From Anammoximicrobium sp032229885 (lineage in GTDB: Bacteria; Planctomycetota; Planctomycetia; Pirellulales; Pirellulaceae): a stretch of 32,311 nt of DNA. Positions 8,240 to 15,884 of this stretch are shown piece after piece (positions within the stretch are counted from its first letter, which is position 1; each line of letters begins with the position of its first letter). Below the pieces are notes generated by a model that was not told the origin of the DNA, searched no databases, and saw nothing but the letters and a program-made list of their open reading frames with translations. The translations under genes and the position numbers were made by a program. Location: the NCBI GenBank assembly GCA_032229885.1, contig JAVYAJ010000067.1, positions 1-32,311 of the forward strand. The letters are read 5' to 3'.

Positions 8240-8734
8240 ATGTTCGAGTCGATCGTTCCCGCCCACACCATTCGGCTGCGCGGCCCGTGGCAGTACACGC
8301 CGCTGGCCCGGACCACGCTTCTGGCGGACGGTTCGCGACGCGTCGATCCCGGACCCTTGCCGCCGCCCGGCCAGATCACCATGCCGGCCGACTGGGGCGC
8401 AACGCTCGGCGCCGACTTTCGCGGCCGCGTCGCCTATCGACGCCGCTTTGGACGGCCGACCGGATTGACCAGCGAGGATCGTGTGGACCTGGTGATCACC
8501 CGGGTCGATGCGTTCGGCAGCGTTCAATTGAACGGTTTGGCCCTGGGCGAGATCGCGGACGGGGCCGGCGCATGGCGGTGCGACGTCACCGCTCGGCTCG
8601 CTGCACGAAACGAATTGGTCGTCGAAGTCGAGCTGCCGCGCGTGGCGCCCGGCGGCCGTCCTCTGAATCGCGCGGACCGGGACGCTTTGCCCGGCGGCCT
8701 GATCGGCGACGTGCGATTGGAGATCATCGCCTGA
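8240..8734 (+). CDS. stand-alone galactose-binding-like (GH2 sugar-binding type) domain protein
   Basis: The 164-aa protein looks like one jelly-roll domain of the kind at the N-terminus of GH2 beta-galactosidases and glucuronidases. It has RLRGPWQYTPL at the start, MPADWG, AYRRRF, then VDLVITRVDAFGSVQLNGLALGE and a terminal NELVVEVELP strand. In GH2 enzymes this fold is a non-catalytic carbohydrate-binding module; here no catalytic TIM barrel follows, and 60 bp later the opposite-strand esterase ends. No signal peptide is evident. ATG 8240 is preceded by GGAGG at 8223-8227, a slightly long spacing of 12. It may be a remnant of a larger enzyme or a genuine small binding protein working with the adjacent glucanotransferase. 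The function is not known. Confidence 0.72.
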   Translation: MFESIVPAHTIRLRGPWQYTPLARTTLLADGSRRVDPGPLPPPGQITMPADWGATLGADFRGRVAYRRRFGRPTGLTSEDRVDLVITRVDAFGSVQLNGLALGEIADGAGAWRCDVTARLAARNELVVEVELPRVAPGGRPLNRADRDALPGGLIGDVRLEIIA

Positions 8735-8792
8735 TCCCGCTCGCCGGCGTTGCGTTCGCGACTCTCTGGCCGCCGACGATCGTGGCCGTTGT

Positions 8793-9743
8793 TCATTCGT
8801 CGCCCGTGCCGCCCGGCGGGGCGCTGTCGCATTGCAGGCGGTGGCCGCGGAAGAAGTCCCAGATCAGGTCCGTGGCGCAGATGTCGCGGGTCACGCGGCC
8901 CAGGATGGGCTTGGATGTGTCGCGACCCGGCCACGTATGGCCGCCGCCGTGGATGGAAATCAAGATCACGTCGGCGCCCTGGTCCGCGCGATAGATTTCT
9001 CGAGTCACCGTGGTTCCGTCGTCCACCGCGTCCGGTAGATCCTCGCGCAAGGGTTTCGTCCGGCAACCGTTCCAGGCGACCCAGGTCGCGATCGTCCGTT
9101 CGACGCTCTCGAACGTAAGGAGCTTGGAGAATCGCGGATCGGGACCGTCGTACGGCACCAGCCCGTCTTCGGTGCCGTGGAAATGGAGCACGGGCACGGG
9201 GCGGTGGGGTTTCGTTTGACCTGGGGCCATCGTCCCGGCCACGGGAGCGATGGCCGCGATCCGATCGCTCATCTCCGCGGCCAGACGGTAGCACATCATC
9301 CCGCCGTTGGAGATCCCGGTCGCGTAGATCCGTCGCGGATCGACGGGGACGACGGTGGCCAGATCGTCCAGCACGCGGGCGACAAACGCCACGTCGTCCG
9401 GCTGTTTTTTCACCAAGCTCCAGTCGACGCCGCCCGAGTTGAACGTCAGGAAGGGGCCGAGCCCCGTGCCGTTGGGATAGACCACGACAAAGCCCGCTTG
9501 GTCCGCCTTGCTGCTGAGTCCCGAGAAGTAGGGCATCAGCGCGGCGTTCATTCCCGCGCCGTGAAACGCCAGAACGACGGGCGCTCGATCGGCGGGCTTG
9601 CAGATCGGAGGCACATGCACCAGATAGCTGCGCGTGCTGCCGTCGATGTTCAGTTCGCGAACCGTGTCTCCGGGGCCAAGCCTGACCGGCTCGGCCGCCA
9701 TGATTGCCGACTGAAGGCCGGCCAGAACAATGAGCGTGCTCAT
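8793..9743 (-). CDS. secreted LpqC / PHB-depolymerase-type esterase
   Basis: Alpha/beta-hydrolase of the LpqC/feruloyl-esterase/polyhydroxybutyrate-depolymerase family (CE1-like), 316 aa from ATG 9743. Visible motifs are the oxyanion HG in VVLAFHGAG (about 61), the nucleophile Ser145 in ATGISNGGMM, Asp193 in HFHGTEDGLVPY, WVAWNGC near 222, and His269 in IHGGGHTWPG. The triad is complete. The N-terminus (STLIVLAGLQSAIMAAEP) is a short hydrophobic export signal. A GTG at 9770 would add a positively charged n-region (TTPRRTKT) and is a plausible alternative start, while still further upstream the frame is low-complexity. Neither start has a strong ribosome site. Substrate, such as a feruloylated polysaccharide or a polyester, cannot be told. 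It converges on the sugar-binding-domain gene with a 58-bp gap. Confidence 0.87.
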   Translation of the reverse strand: MSTLIVLAGLQSAIMAAEPVRLGPGDTVRELNIDGSTRSYLVHVPPICKPADRAPVVLAFHGAGMNAALMPYFSGLSSKADQAGFVVVYPNGTGLGPFLTFNSGGVDWSLVKKQPDDVAFVARVLDDLATVVPVDPRRIYATGISNGGMMCYRLAAEMSDRIAAIAPVAGTMAPGQTKPHRPVPVLHFHGTEDGLVPYDGPDPRFSKLLTFESVERTIATWVAWNGCRTKPLREDLPDAVDDGTTVTREIYRADQGADVILISIHGGGHTWPGRDTSKPILGRVTRDICATDLIWDFFRGHRLQCDSAPPGGTGDE

Positions 9744-9770
9744 GGTCTTTGTGCGCCTGGGTGTCGTCAC

Positions 9771-10330
9771 GTTGGAATGACAGCCGGTCGCCCGCCGCGC
9801 GCGGTATCCATCGGCGACACGACCCCGGCGGCGGCCGGGCCTTGATCGGCCGTCCGGCGGAAGAGGACGGCGCCGCGAGGATCGAGCGTGCGTCGTAGGC
9901 GTCATCGCCGAGTGCGCCGCAAGACGGCCCGGTCGCGATGCGTAGACTGCCATCATCGCCGGGGCGTCGTCGGCCGTCGGAACGACCGCGAGTATATCGC
10001 ACCGCCCGTCGCGGTGTGAATGTGTTTTTCTCGCTCGGGCGAAGGCCTGTCCCGGACACGTTGGGCCATGTCGCGGCGAGAATTGGCCGCGCGATCGCCA
10101 AACCCCGTGTGGCGAAGTCGGACGGAAGCCTACAATATCCCAGCGCGAGTCGCGGGCGGGGACGCCACGGGCGGTGCGCGCCGCTGGCGTCGCCGGCGCC
10201 GTTTGCGGCCCCCGGTCCTCGGGTGATCCGCCGGACCGATAGTCCGCGGGATAAAAGTCCGTTGGACGAAAGGCGATTGGATAGACGATGTCGTTGACCT
10301 TGCACCTGCTTTGGGGGAGGAGAGATCATC
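9771..10330. other. 560-bp intergenic region between esterase and bcp
   Basis: Divergent promoter region. Short GC-rich ORFs occur but have arginine/proline-rich, unrecognisable translations. No convincing sigma-70 promoter was found. A TACAAT hexamer at about 10131 lacks a good -35. A very strong ribosome site (GGGGGAGGAG) lies immediately before bcp. Confidence 0.5.
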
Positions 10331-10819
10331 ATGGCGGAATGGATCGAAGTTGGGAAAAAAGCGCCCGCTTTTTCACTGAAGGCGGATGACGGAACGACGA
10401 CTCGGCTGGCCGATCTGCAAGGTCACCCGGTCGTGTTGTATTTCTATCCCAGGGACGACACGCCCGGATGCACTAAAGAGGCCTGTGCGTTTCGCGATCG
10501 CAAAGCGGAGATCGAGCAGTTGGGCGCAAAGATCTTGGGCGTCAGCCCGGACACGACGGACAGCCACGTCAAGTTTCGTGACAAATTCGAGCTGAACTTT
10601 CCGCTGCTGGCCGATCCGGATCACGTCGTGGCCGAGAAGTACGGGGCCTGGCGCGAGAAGAACATGTATGGAAAAAAATCCATCGGCATCCAGCGTTCGA
10701 CCTACTTGATCGACGCCCAGGGCCGCGTCGCCAAGGTCTGGCCGAATGTCCGCGTGGATGGACATGACGACGAGGTGATCGAGGCGCTCAAGGTGTTGAC
10801 CTATACGTCGCGCGAGTAG
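10331..10819 (+). CDS. bcp: peroxiredoxin, Bcp/PrxQ type
   Basis: Thiol-dependent peroxidase that reduces hydrogen peroxide and organic hydroperoxides using thioredoxin; cytoplasmic, 162 aa, a usual length. The active-site stretch YPRDDTPGCTKEAC carries the peroxidatic Cys47 and, five residues on, the resolving Cys52, the CX4C arrangement of the atypical two-cysteine Bcp class. The catalytic-site arginine is in GIQRSTYLID. Start ATG 10331 is preceded by an unusually strong Shine-Dalgarno (GGGGGAGGAGAG), suggesting high expression. It is monocistronic: about 590 bp from the upstream divergent esterase, and followed by a stem-loop directly after the stop. Confidence 0.95.
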   Translation: MAEWIEVGKKAPAFSLKADDGTTTRLADLQGHPVVLYFYPRDDTPGCTKEACAFRDRKAEIEQLGAKILGVSPDTTDSHVKFRDKFELNFPLLADPDHVVAEKYGAWREKNMYGKKSIGIQRSTYLIDAQGRVAKVWPNVRVDGHDDEVIEALKVLTYTSRE

Positions 10820-10820
10820 G

Positions 10821-10859
10821 ACGGGCGGCGAAGACGTCGGGGCCAGCATCGCCGTCCGT
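10821..10859 (+). terminator. stem-loop directly after bcp
   Basis: ACGGGCGGCGA (10821-10831) pairs with TCGCCGTCCGT (10849-10859): 11 bp with one G-T wobble and a 17-nt loop, beginning two bases after the bcp stop. No T-tract follows, so intrinsic termination is uncertain. Confidence 0.5.
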
Positions 10860-11597
10860 TCGACGCCCGGACAACGACGCCCGCAGCGCGGACGCGCGTG
10901 GGCGGGGGAATTTGCGGACGCGACGGAGCGCGTCCCTCCAGGGAGGCACGGACGCGCGCGAGCGGCGAGGATTTGGTCCAAAACAGGCATACGAATTGGG
11001 AAAACGGTCTCACGCAAAGACGCAAAGGCGCGAAGAGGCGTCTCGTCGGCCTGTTCTGCGCCGTTGGGCTAGCATGAGCGCGCCGGGGATCGAGAGCTTA
11101 TTTCGAGCCGCGACCTAATGAGGCCAGAGGTCACAGCCAAACAAGGGGCAAGAAATAGCGCGGAAAACCAAAGATCACCCGGATGAAGGCATCGCGGTTA
11201 ACCATTCTTTCTTATCCCGGCTATCCGTGTTGTCCGTGGTTTCCGGATGCGCGCACCGCGCGCGTCGTCGGGCCTGAGACTCGACAGCCTTCTCTGCCAG
11301 GGCCCGGCCGGCGACGCACGAAGAAAATGATCGCGGGATCGCCGCGTCCGCGCCGGGCAGACGTGCTCGACCGATCACCATCTACCCACCTCTGAAGACG
11401 CTAAAGGTCGTACACAACCAGATGCCGGTGGCCCGAGACAGGTCTGCCTCGCCGGTGGTTGGATGTCGAGATCCGCGCGAATCGCCGTTGACCGCAACTT
11501 GGGTCTTTCGCTATCGTCTCCGCGCATGGCAGCCTCGCCGACGGCGCTCCGCGCCAAGGCTGCGCGCTGCTAGCTCGCTGGCGCAAGGCACAGAGCG
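10860..11597. other. gene-free region with decayed repeats
   Basis: No believable gene. The stretch contains a GGACGCGACGGAGCGCGTCC palindromic segment (about 10915-10934), a member of the CTCACGCAAAGACGC family (11004-11115), and TCTTATCCCGGCTATCCGTG / TTGTCCGTGG text (about 11211-11241) that looks like another degenerate dispersed repeat. ORFs on either strand are low-complexity. Confidence 0.6.
11004..11115 (+). repeat. dispersed approx. 110-bp repeat, copy 1
   Basis: Begins AACGGTCTCACGC, continues AGACGCAAAGGCG and ends TTATTTCGAGCCGCG. The segment at 30529-30640 begins with the identical 13 bp, shares AGACGCAAAG and GCGCCGT internally, and ends TTTTTTCGAGCCACG. The alignment needs small gaps, so the copies are diverged. 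No coding content is evident. Confidence 0.65.
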
Positions 11598-13685
11598 ATG
11601 AACGGGTGGTACGGACATCAAAGCGATTCGACGCGCGCATCACGCGCTTCGAGCGTCGCTGCGCGCCGGCACGACGGCGGTCGCCGCGCGGCGACGGGAT
11701 TTTGGCTGGGCGCGGTGCTGTTGGCCGTGTTTTTGGGTTGCGCGTCCAGGAGCTATGTTTCCGTTCGCCGAGTGCCGCAGAATCCGCTGACCGGCCCTCT
11801 GCATCTGCTGGCGCGCAGCGGCCCCAAACCGACCGAGCGGACGCGCCAATTGCTGCGACGATACGACCTGGTCGACACCCAGAACCACAACCCCAAGGCC
11901 GTCTTGCAAAAGTTGGAAGAGCAGATTGCGAGCGAGCCGACGTTGGAAAAGACGTACGCCTACGCCGAACTGGGCTATATCCAGGCGAAGAAAGCCCAGG
12001 CGCTGGGGCAACAGTCCGCGGCGCTGGATCTGTACAGCGCGGCGGTCGCGCACGCCTATCTGTATCTGTTCGCTCCGCAGTACGCGCGCGAGCGAAACGC
12101 CTACGACCCGCAATTTCGCCGAGCCTGCGACATCTATAACGCGGCGCTCGAAGACGTGTTGCGGATCATGAACAAACAGGGACGCCTGAGTCCCGGGCAG
12201 ACCTACACGATCGAGGCCGACGACCAGCATTTGGATGTGCAGGTCGTCACGTGCGGGCTGTGGAAGCCGGACGATTTCGAGCGGTTCGAGTTCGTGTCGG
12301 ACTACGAAGTCAAAGGTTTGAGCAACCGGTATCAGACCTATGGGCTGGGCGTGCCCCTGATCGCGATCCACCGCAGCCGAGGCAGCGACGATTCGGCCGC
12401 GCAATTCTATCCGCGGGGAATGAGTTTTCCCGTCACGGCGATCCTGCGGGCCGTCGAAAAACCCTGTGCGGCGCCAGGCGAAACGCGGCACATCGGCTGT
12501 GCATTGGAGCTGCACGATCCGCTGGCGTACGACCAGGTCCGAGTCGCCGATCGGCTCGTCCCGCTCGAGACGGACCTCACCACGCCGCTGGGGCTGTCGT
12601 TGGATCAGCGCGAATTCAGCGGGATCGGCTTGGCGACCTGGGGACTGCTCAATCCCCGGTCGGCCCAGCAGCGGCAGGGTCTGTACATGCTCGAGGCGTT
12701 CGACGCGCGCAAGATTCCCGTGATCCTGGTGCATGGTCTGTGGTCCAGCCCCGAGACGTGGACCGAGATGCTAAACGACCTGCGGAGCCTGCCGGAGATC
12801 CGCAACCGATACCAATTCTGGGCGTATCTGTACCCGACCGGCCAGCCTTTCTGGTACAGCGCCACGCAGATGCGCGACGATCTACAGTCCGTTCGCGCAA
12901 CGCTCGATCCCGAGCGCCGCTGGCCGGCGCTGAACGAGATGGTTCTGGTCGGCCACAGCATGGGCGGACTGGTGTCTCGGTTACAGGCGCTGCCTGGCGG
13001 CGAGCCCTACTGGCGAATGATGACCGATCGCCCGTTCGACGAGCTGCAAACGGACGACGAGACGCGCGAGCGGCTTGCGCATACGTTGTTCTTCCGCCCG
13101 AATCCGGATATCCGGTGCGTGATCACGATCGGCACGCCGCACCGCGGCAGCGACTTTGCCAATGATTACACGCGCTGGGTAGGCCGCAAGCTGATCAAGC
13201 TGCCCACCATGCTGGTCCAGACCAAAACGAAAATTCTGCGCGACAACCCGGGGTTCTTCCGGAATTCCGACCTGTTCACGATCAACACGAGCATCGACTC
13301 GCTATCGCCCGACTCGCCCCTGTTCCCGGTGATGCTGGCGTCGCAGCGACCGCCGTGGGTCAAGTTCCATAACATCGTCGGCGTCGTCTCGAAGAAAAAA
13401 CTGCTGGGGCGGATCAGCGAATCCGGCGACGGCGTGGTCAGCTATGAAAGCGCCCATTTGGACGACGCCGACTCGGAGATCGTCGTCGATGCGGACCACG
13501 TCGGCATCCACCAGCATCCGCGGGCCATCTGGGAGGTCCGCCGCATCCTTCTGGAACATTCGCAGGCGATGTACGCCGAGCTGGCCCGCCCGCGGACCGT
13601 GACGGCCGCTTGGCCATTGGAGCTCGAACGGCCGGCGGACAACGTCCCCGGCCGAGACGCGGCGGTTTTTTCGATCCATGATTGA
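11598..13685 (+). CDS. lipase-like alpha/beta-hydrolase lipoprotein
   Basis: Predicted envelope-anchored esterase/lipase, 695 aa. Residues 34-48 (GFWLGAVLLAVFLGC) form a lipoprotein-type signal with Cys48 as anchor; the lipobox (FLGC) is slightly off consensus. Residues 50-360 are a helical then beta-rich region without recognised family. The hydrolase lies at about 370-680: VILVHGLWSSPETW (oxyanion), Ser454 in VGHSMGGL, a conserved TIGTPHRGSDFA, Asp611 in ESGDGVVSY, and His634 in DADHVGIHQHP. The GHSMGG and GTPHRG pairing is typical of PGAP1-like and triacylglycerol lipases. The start is uncertain: ATG 11598 has no good ribosome site and leaves a long arginine-rich n-region, but no better ATG precedes the signal. 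It is 66 bp upstream of another lipoprotein gene on the same strand. Substrate unknown. Confidence 0.83.
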   Translation: MNGWYGHQSDSTRASRASSVAARRHDGGRRAATGFWLGAVLLAVFLGCASRSYVSVRRVPQNPLTGPLHLLARSGPKPTERTRQLLRRYDLVDTQNHNPKAVLQKLEEQIASEPTLEKTYAYAELGYIQAKKAQALGQQSAALDLYSAAVAHAYLYLFAPQYARERNAYDPQFRRACDIYNAALEDVLRIMNKQGRLSPGQTYTIEADDQHLDVQVVTCGLWKPDDFERFEFVSDYEVKGLSNRYQTYGLGVPLIAIHRSRGSDDSAAQFYPRGMSFPVTAILRAVEKPCAAPGETRHIGCALELHDPLAYDQVRVADRLVPLETDLTTPLGLSLDQREFSGIGLATWGLLNPRSAQQRQGLYMLEAFDARKIPVILVHGLWSSPETWTEMLNDLRSLPEIRNRYQFWAYLYPTGQPFWYSATQMRDDLQSVRATLDPERRWPALNEMVLVGHSMGGLVSRLQALPGGEPYWRMMTDRPFDELQTDDETRERLAHTLFFRPNPDIRCVITIGTPHRGSDFANDYTRWVGRKLIKLPTMLVQTKTKILRDNPGFFRNSDLFTINTSIDSLSPDSPLFPVMLASQRPPWVKFHNIVGVVSKKKLLGRISESGDGVVSYESAHLDDADSEIVVDADHVGIHQHPRAIWEVRRILLEHSQAMYAELARPRTVTAAWPLELERPADNVPGRDAAVFSIHD

Positions 13686-13751
13686 GGCTGGGCAGCGCTG
13701 CGCGGCGCTGGACGCCGTCGCGAACCTGACAAAACCGACAGAGGAGACAGC

Positions 13752-14633
13752 GTGCTCGGGGACGGGCGGATTTCAGTCTGGTCCGGACTAGCCCTGCTAG
13801 CGGCGGTCGTGATCGCACCCGGTTGCCACTCGAATCGGGTGCGAGACATTACCGACGTGCTGTCCGCCGACGAGCTGGCCCGCGCGTGGGCCCCGTCCAA
13901 CTATCGCTCGTGGATCCCGGCCCAAGCCGTCCTGGCGACGGCGGAACTGCGCGGCGACGAGCTGACGGTTCACAACATCCGCAACTGCCAGTATCTGAGC
14001 GCCGACGATTACGTCGTCCGCCACTACGACAAGACATTCGACCTGCGGCAACTGCGGAGCGTCGATTTTGTGACCGTGCCGTTTCGCGAGACGCCCACGC
14101 TGGCGCATACGATGCTGAGCTTTGGATTTGCCGACGGACAGTTTCTGGCGATCTCCGTCGAAGCCCGCTACGAGCAGGGCGAGACGTATTCGCCGATCAA
14201 AGGCGCGATGCGGCAATACGAGCTGATGTACGTCGTCGCCGACGAACGGGATGTCATCGGGCTGCGCGCCAAACACCGCAAGGACGATATCTATCTGTAC
14301 CCGACCCGATCAACTCCCGAGTTCGCCCGCGCGCTGCTGCTGGACATGCTCGCCCGGGCGAACAAGCTGGCGGCCGAGCCCGAGTTCTACGACGCATTGA
14401 CCAACAATTGCACGACCAACATCGTGGCCCACGTGAACCGAGTCCGCCCGGGACGCGTGCCGCTGAACATCGGCACGTTGCTGCCCGGCTATGCTGATCG
14501 ACTGGCATACGATCTGGGGTTGCTCGACGCGCAACTGCCGTTTGAAAAACTGAAGCGCCAGGCCCTGATCAGCCGTGTGGCGTCGCGGTATGTTGACGCG
14601 GGTGATTTCTCGCAACGGATTCGGCAACGGTGA
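13752..14633 (+). CDS. DUF4105 (Lnb N-terminal periplasmic domain-like) lipoprotein
   Basis: A 293-aa exported protein starting at GTG 13752, chosen because GAGGAG lies at 13741-13746. Residues 9-25 (VWSGLALLAAVVIAPGC) are a lipoprotein signal with Cys25 as anchor. The body resembles DUF4105, the periplasmic domain at the N-terminus of Lnb-type proteins: NIRNCQYLSADDYVVRHYD near 75, then His119 in TLAHTMLSFGF (comparable to the family's GH motif), then Cys220 in ALTNNCTTNIV (the family's NNCTT motif). The conserved His and Cys suggest a papain-like hydrolase or acyltransferase fold, but no activity is established. It sits between a lipase-like lipoprotein and birA; the TGA overlaps a possible GTG start of the latter, implying co-transcription. 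Confidence 0.8.
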   Translation: MLGDGRISVWSGLALLAAVVIAPGCHSNRVRDITDVLSADELARAWAPSNYRSWIPAQAVLATAELRGDELTVHNIRNCQYLSADDYVVRHYDKTFDLRQLRSVDFVTVPFRETPTLAHTMLSFGFADGQFLAISVEARYEQGETYSPIKGAMRQYELMYVVADERDVIGLRAKHRKDDIYLYPTRSTPEFARALLLDMLARANKLAAEPEFYDALTNNCTTNIVAHVNRVRPGRVPLNIGTLLPGYADRLAYDLGLLDAQLPFEKLKRQALISRVASRYVDAGDFSQRIRQR

Positions 14634-14647
14634 ACGGCGGAACGCAA

Positions 14648-15424
14648 ATGGTGGATTGGGATCGAGTCGCGGCACAGACGTTCGTCGCCGAATGGATCGA
14701 GCGCGACGAGTTGCCGTCGACCAATGATTTCGCGCTGCGCCAAGCGCGCGACGGCGGGCGGCGGCTGCCGCTGCTGGTTCTGACGGCGCGCCAGACGCAG
14801 GGGCGCGGACGCGGCGTGAACCGCTGGTGGTCGTCCGCCGGATCGCTGACGTTCTCGCTGCTGTTGGACCTGCGCGCCGCGCTGCCGTCTTCCGAAACGC
14901 GGACCTCGATTTCGCTGGTCGTCGGCTTGAGTGTCTGCGAGGCTTTGGCGACGCTGACCCCGGGCCATCGGTGCGAGCTGAAGTGGCCCAACGATGTATT
15001 GTTGGACGGAAAGAAGGTCTGCGGAATTCTGGTCGAATCGCCCGCCGCTCCGCCCGGACACGCGGTGCTCGGAATCGGGATCAACGTCAACAATTCGTTC
15101 GCGGACGCGCCGGCCGAGTTGCGGCGGACGGCGATCAGTCTGCGCGATGCGACGGGCGCGACGCACGATCTGACGGACGCGCTGATCCGCGTCTTGCAGC
15201 AGTTGGCGTCGCGGCTGGCCGACGTTGCGACGGGCGGACTTCGTCTCTCGACGGCGTGCGCGCCATGGTCCGCGCTGGATGGACGATCGATCGTGGTTCA
15301 GGCGAACCGGCAGCGCATCACGGGATTGTGCGCCGGCATCGACGACGACGGCGCGCTGGTCGTCGCGACCTCGCAAGGGCGTCGACGCATTTTCTCGGGG
15401 ACCGTCGAATCGTTCGATCGGTAG
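14648..15424 (+). CDS. birA: biotin-[acetyl-CoA carboxylase] ligase (monofunctional BPL)
   Basis: Activates biotin to biotinyl-AMP and attaches it to the biotin carboxyl carrier domain. From ATG 14648 it is 258 aa. Motifs are STND (24-27), the adenylate-binding loop GRGRGVNRWWSS (52-63), KWPNDVLLDGKKVCGILVE (112-130) and GIGINVNN (142-149), followed by a small C-terminal beta-domain (SIVVQ...ITGLCAGIDDDGALVV). There is no N-terminal helix-turn-helix, so it is a ligase only, not a biotin-operon repressor. GTG 14630, overlapping the previous stop codon, is an alternative start adding six residues. It is the last gene of a three-gene plus-strand run and is followed by a strong stem-loop. Confidence 0.93.
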   Translation: MVDWDRVAAQTFVAEWIERDELPSTNDFALRQARDGGRRLPLLVLTARQTQGRGRGVNRWWSSAGSLTFSLLLDLRAALPSSETRTSISLVVGLSVCEALATLTPGHRCELKWPNDVLLDGKKVCGILVESPAAPPGHAVLGIGINVNNSFADAPAELRRTAISLRDATGATHDLTDALIRVLQQLASRLADVATGGLRLSTACAPWSALDGRSIVVQANRQRITGLCAGIDDDGALVVATSQGRRRIFSGTVESFDR

Positions 15425-15459
15425 CGGCGCCACGGCCTGTTCCCGGGCCGTCGCGCCGC
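15424..15459 (+). terminator. long stem-loop after birA
   Basis: A 14-nt arm (15424-15437, GCGGCGCCACGGCC) pairs with 15446-15459 at 13 of 14 positions around an 8-nt loop, starting at the last base of the birA stop. It is very stable and GC-rich and has no T-tract. It is a probable transcript end or RNA-stabilising structure. Confidence 0.65.
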
Positions 15460-15884
15460 CAGGGGGCCGGCTGGCGCGATCAAAAGGCCGGAAACTGCGG
15501 AGCTTAGGTGAAATTGGTTTTGCAAGGCTGTTGCGCAGCACGGACGACGAGAATCGTGTTGGCCGAAGGCCATCTTCAACGTAGCCTGGGGCAACGCCCC
15601 AGGAAGCAAAGACGACAGCAACCGTCTTGGCCGAAGGCCATGATCACCGTGTCGCCTCCGCCCGCATGAATATGGCCTTCGGCCAAAAGAGGCTCGCGCG
15701 CGGCGCCCGTCCTGGGGCGTTGCCCCAGGCTACGGTGAGCGGAGGCCTTCGGCCAAACAGGGTCAACGGCGCTGCTGCGCTCAAACGCGCAACAGCCGAA
15801 GCGGCCGTCGTTTAAGAAATTGACCGGGCCAGAGGCTTATCGCCTGCGGCAGCCACCGCCCCAGATTCCCCGCCCACCGCCCGC
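15460..15884. other. intergenic region carrying hairpin element copy 2
   Basis: Between convergent birA and clpB. Most of it is the dispersed hairpin element (15505-15754). No gene is supported. Confidence 0.7.
15505..15754 (+). repeat. hairpin-rich dispersed element, copy 2
   Basis: Second copy of the element at 1668-1915, in the same orientation, with the same order of GGCCGAAGGCC and CCTGGGG/CCCCAGG palindromes and the conserved ATGAATATGGCCTTCGGCC segment. Differences are scattered substitutions, including compensated ones in hairpin loops. It lies between the ends of two convergent genes. Read on the minus strand it gives PGALPQATLKMAFGQ, nearly the same peptide as copy 1. Confidence 0.9.

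Noticed and set aside
9938..10297. 119-aa plus-strand ORF before bcp
   Set aside because: Its composition is arginine/proline-rich with no motif, and no ribosome site is present.
11401..11643. Small minus-strand ORF of 80 aa upstream of the lipase gene
   Set aside because: Low-complexity arginine/serine-rich sequence with no ribosome site, overlapping the start of the lipase gene.
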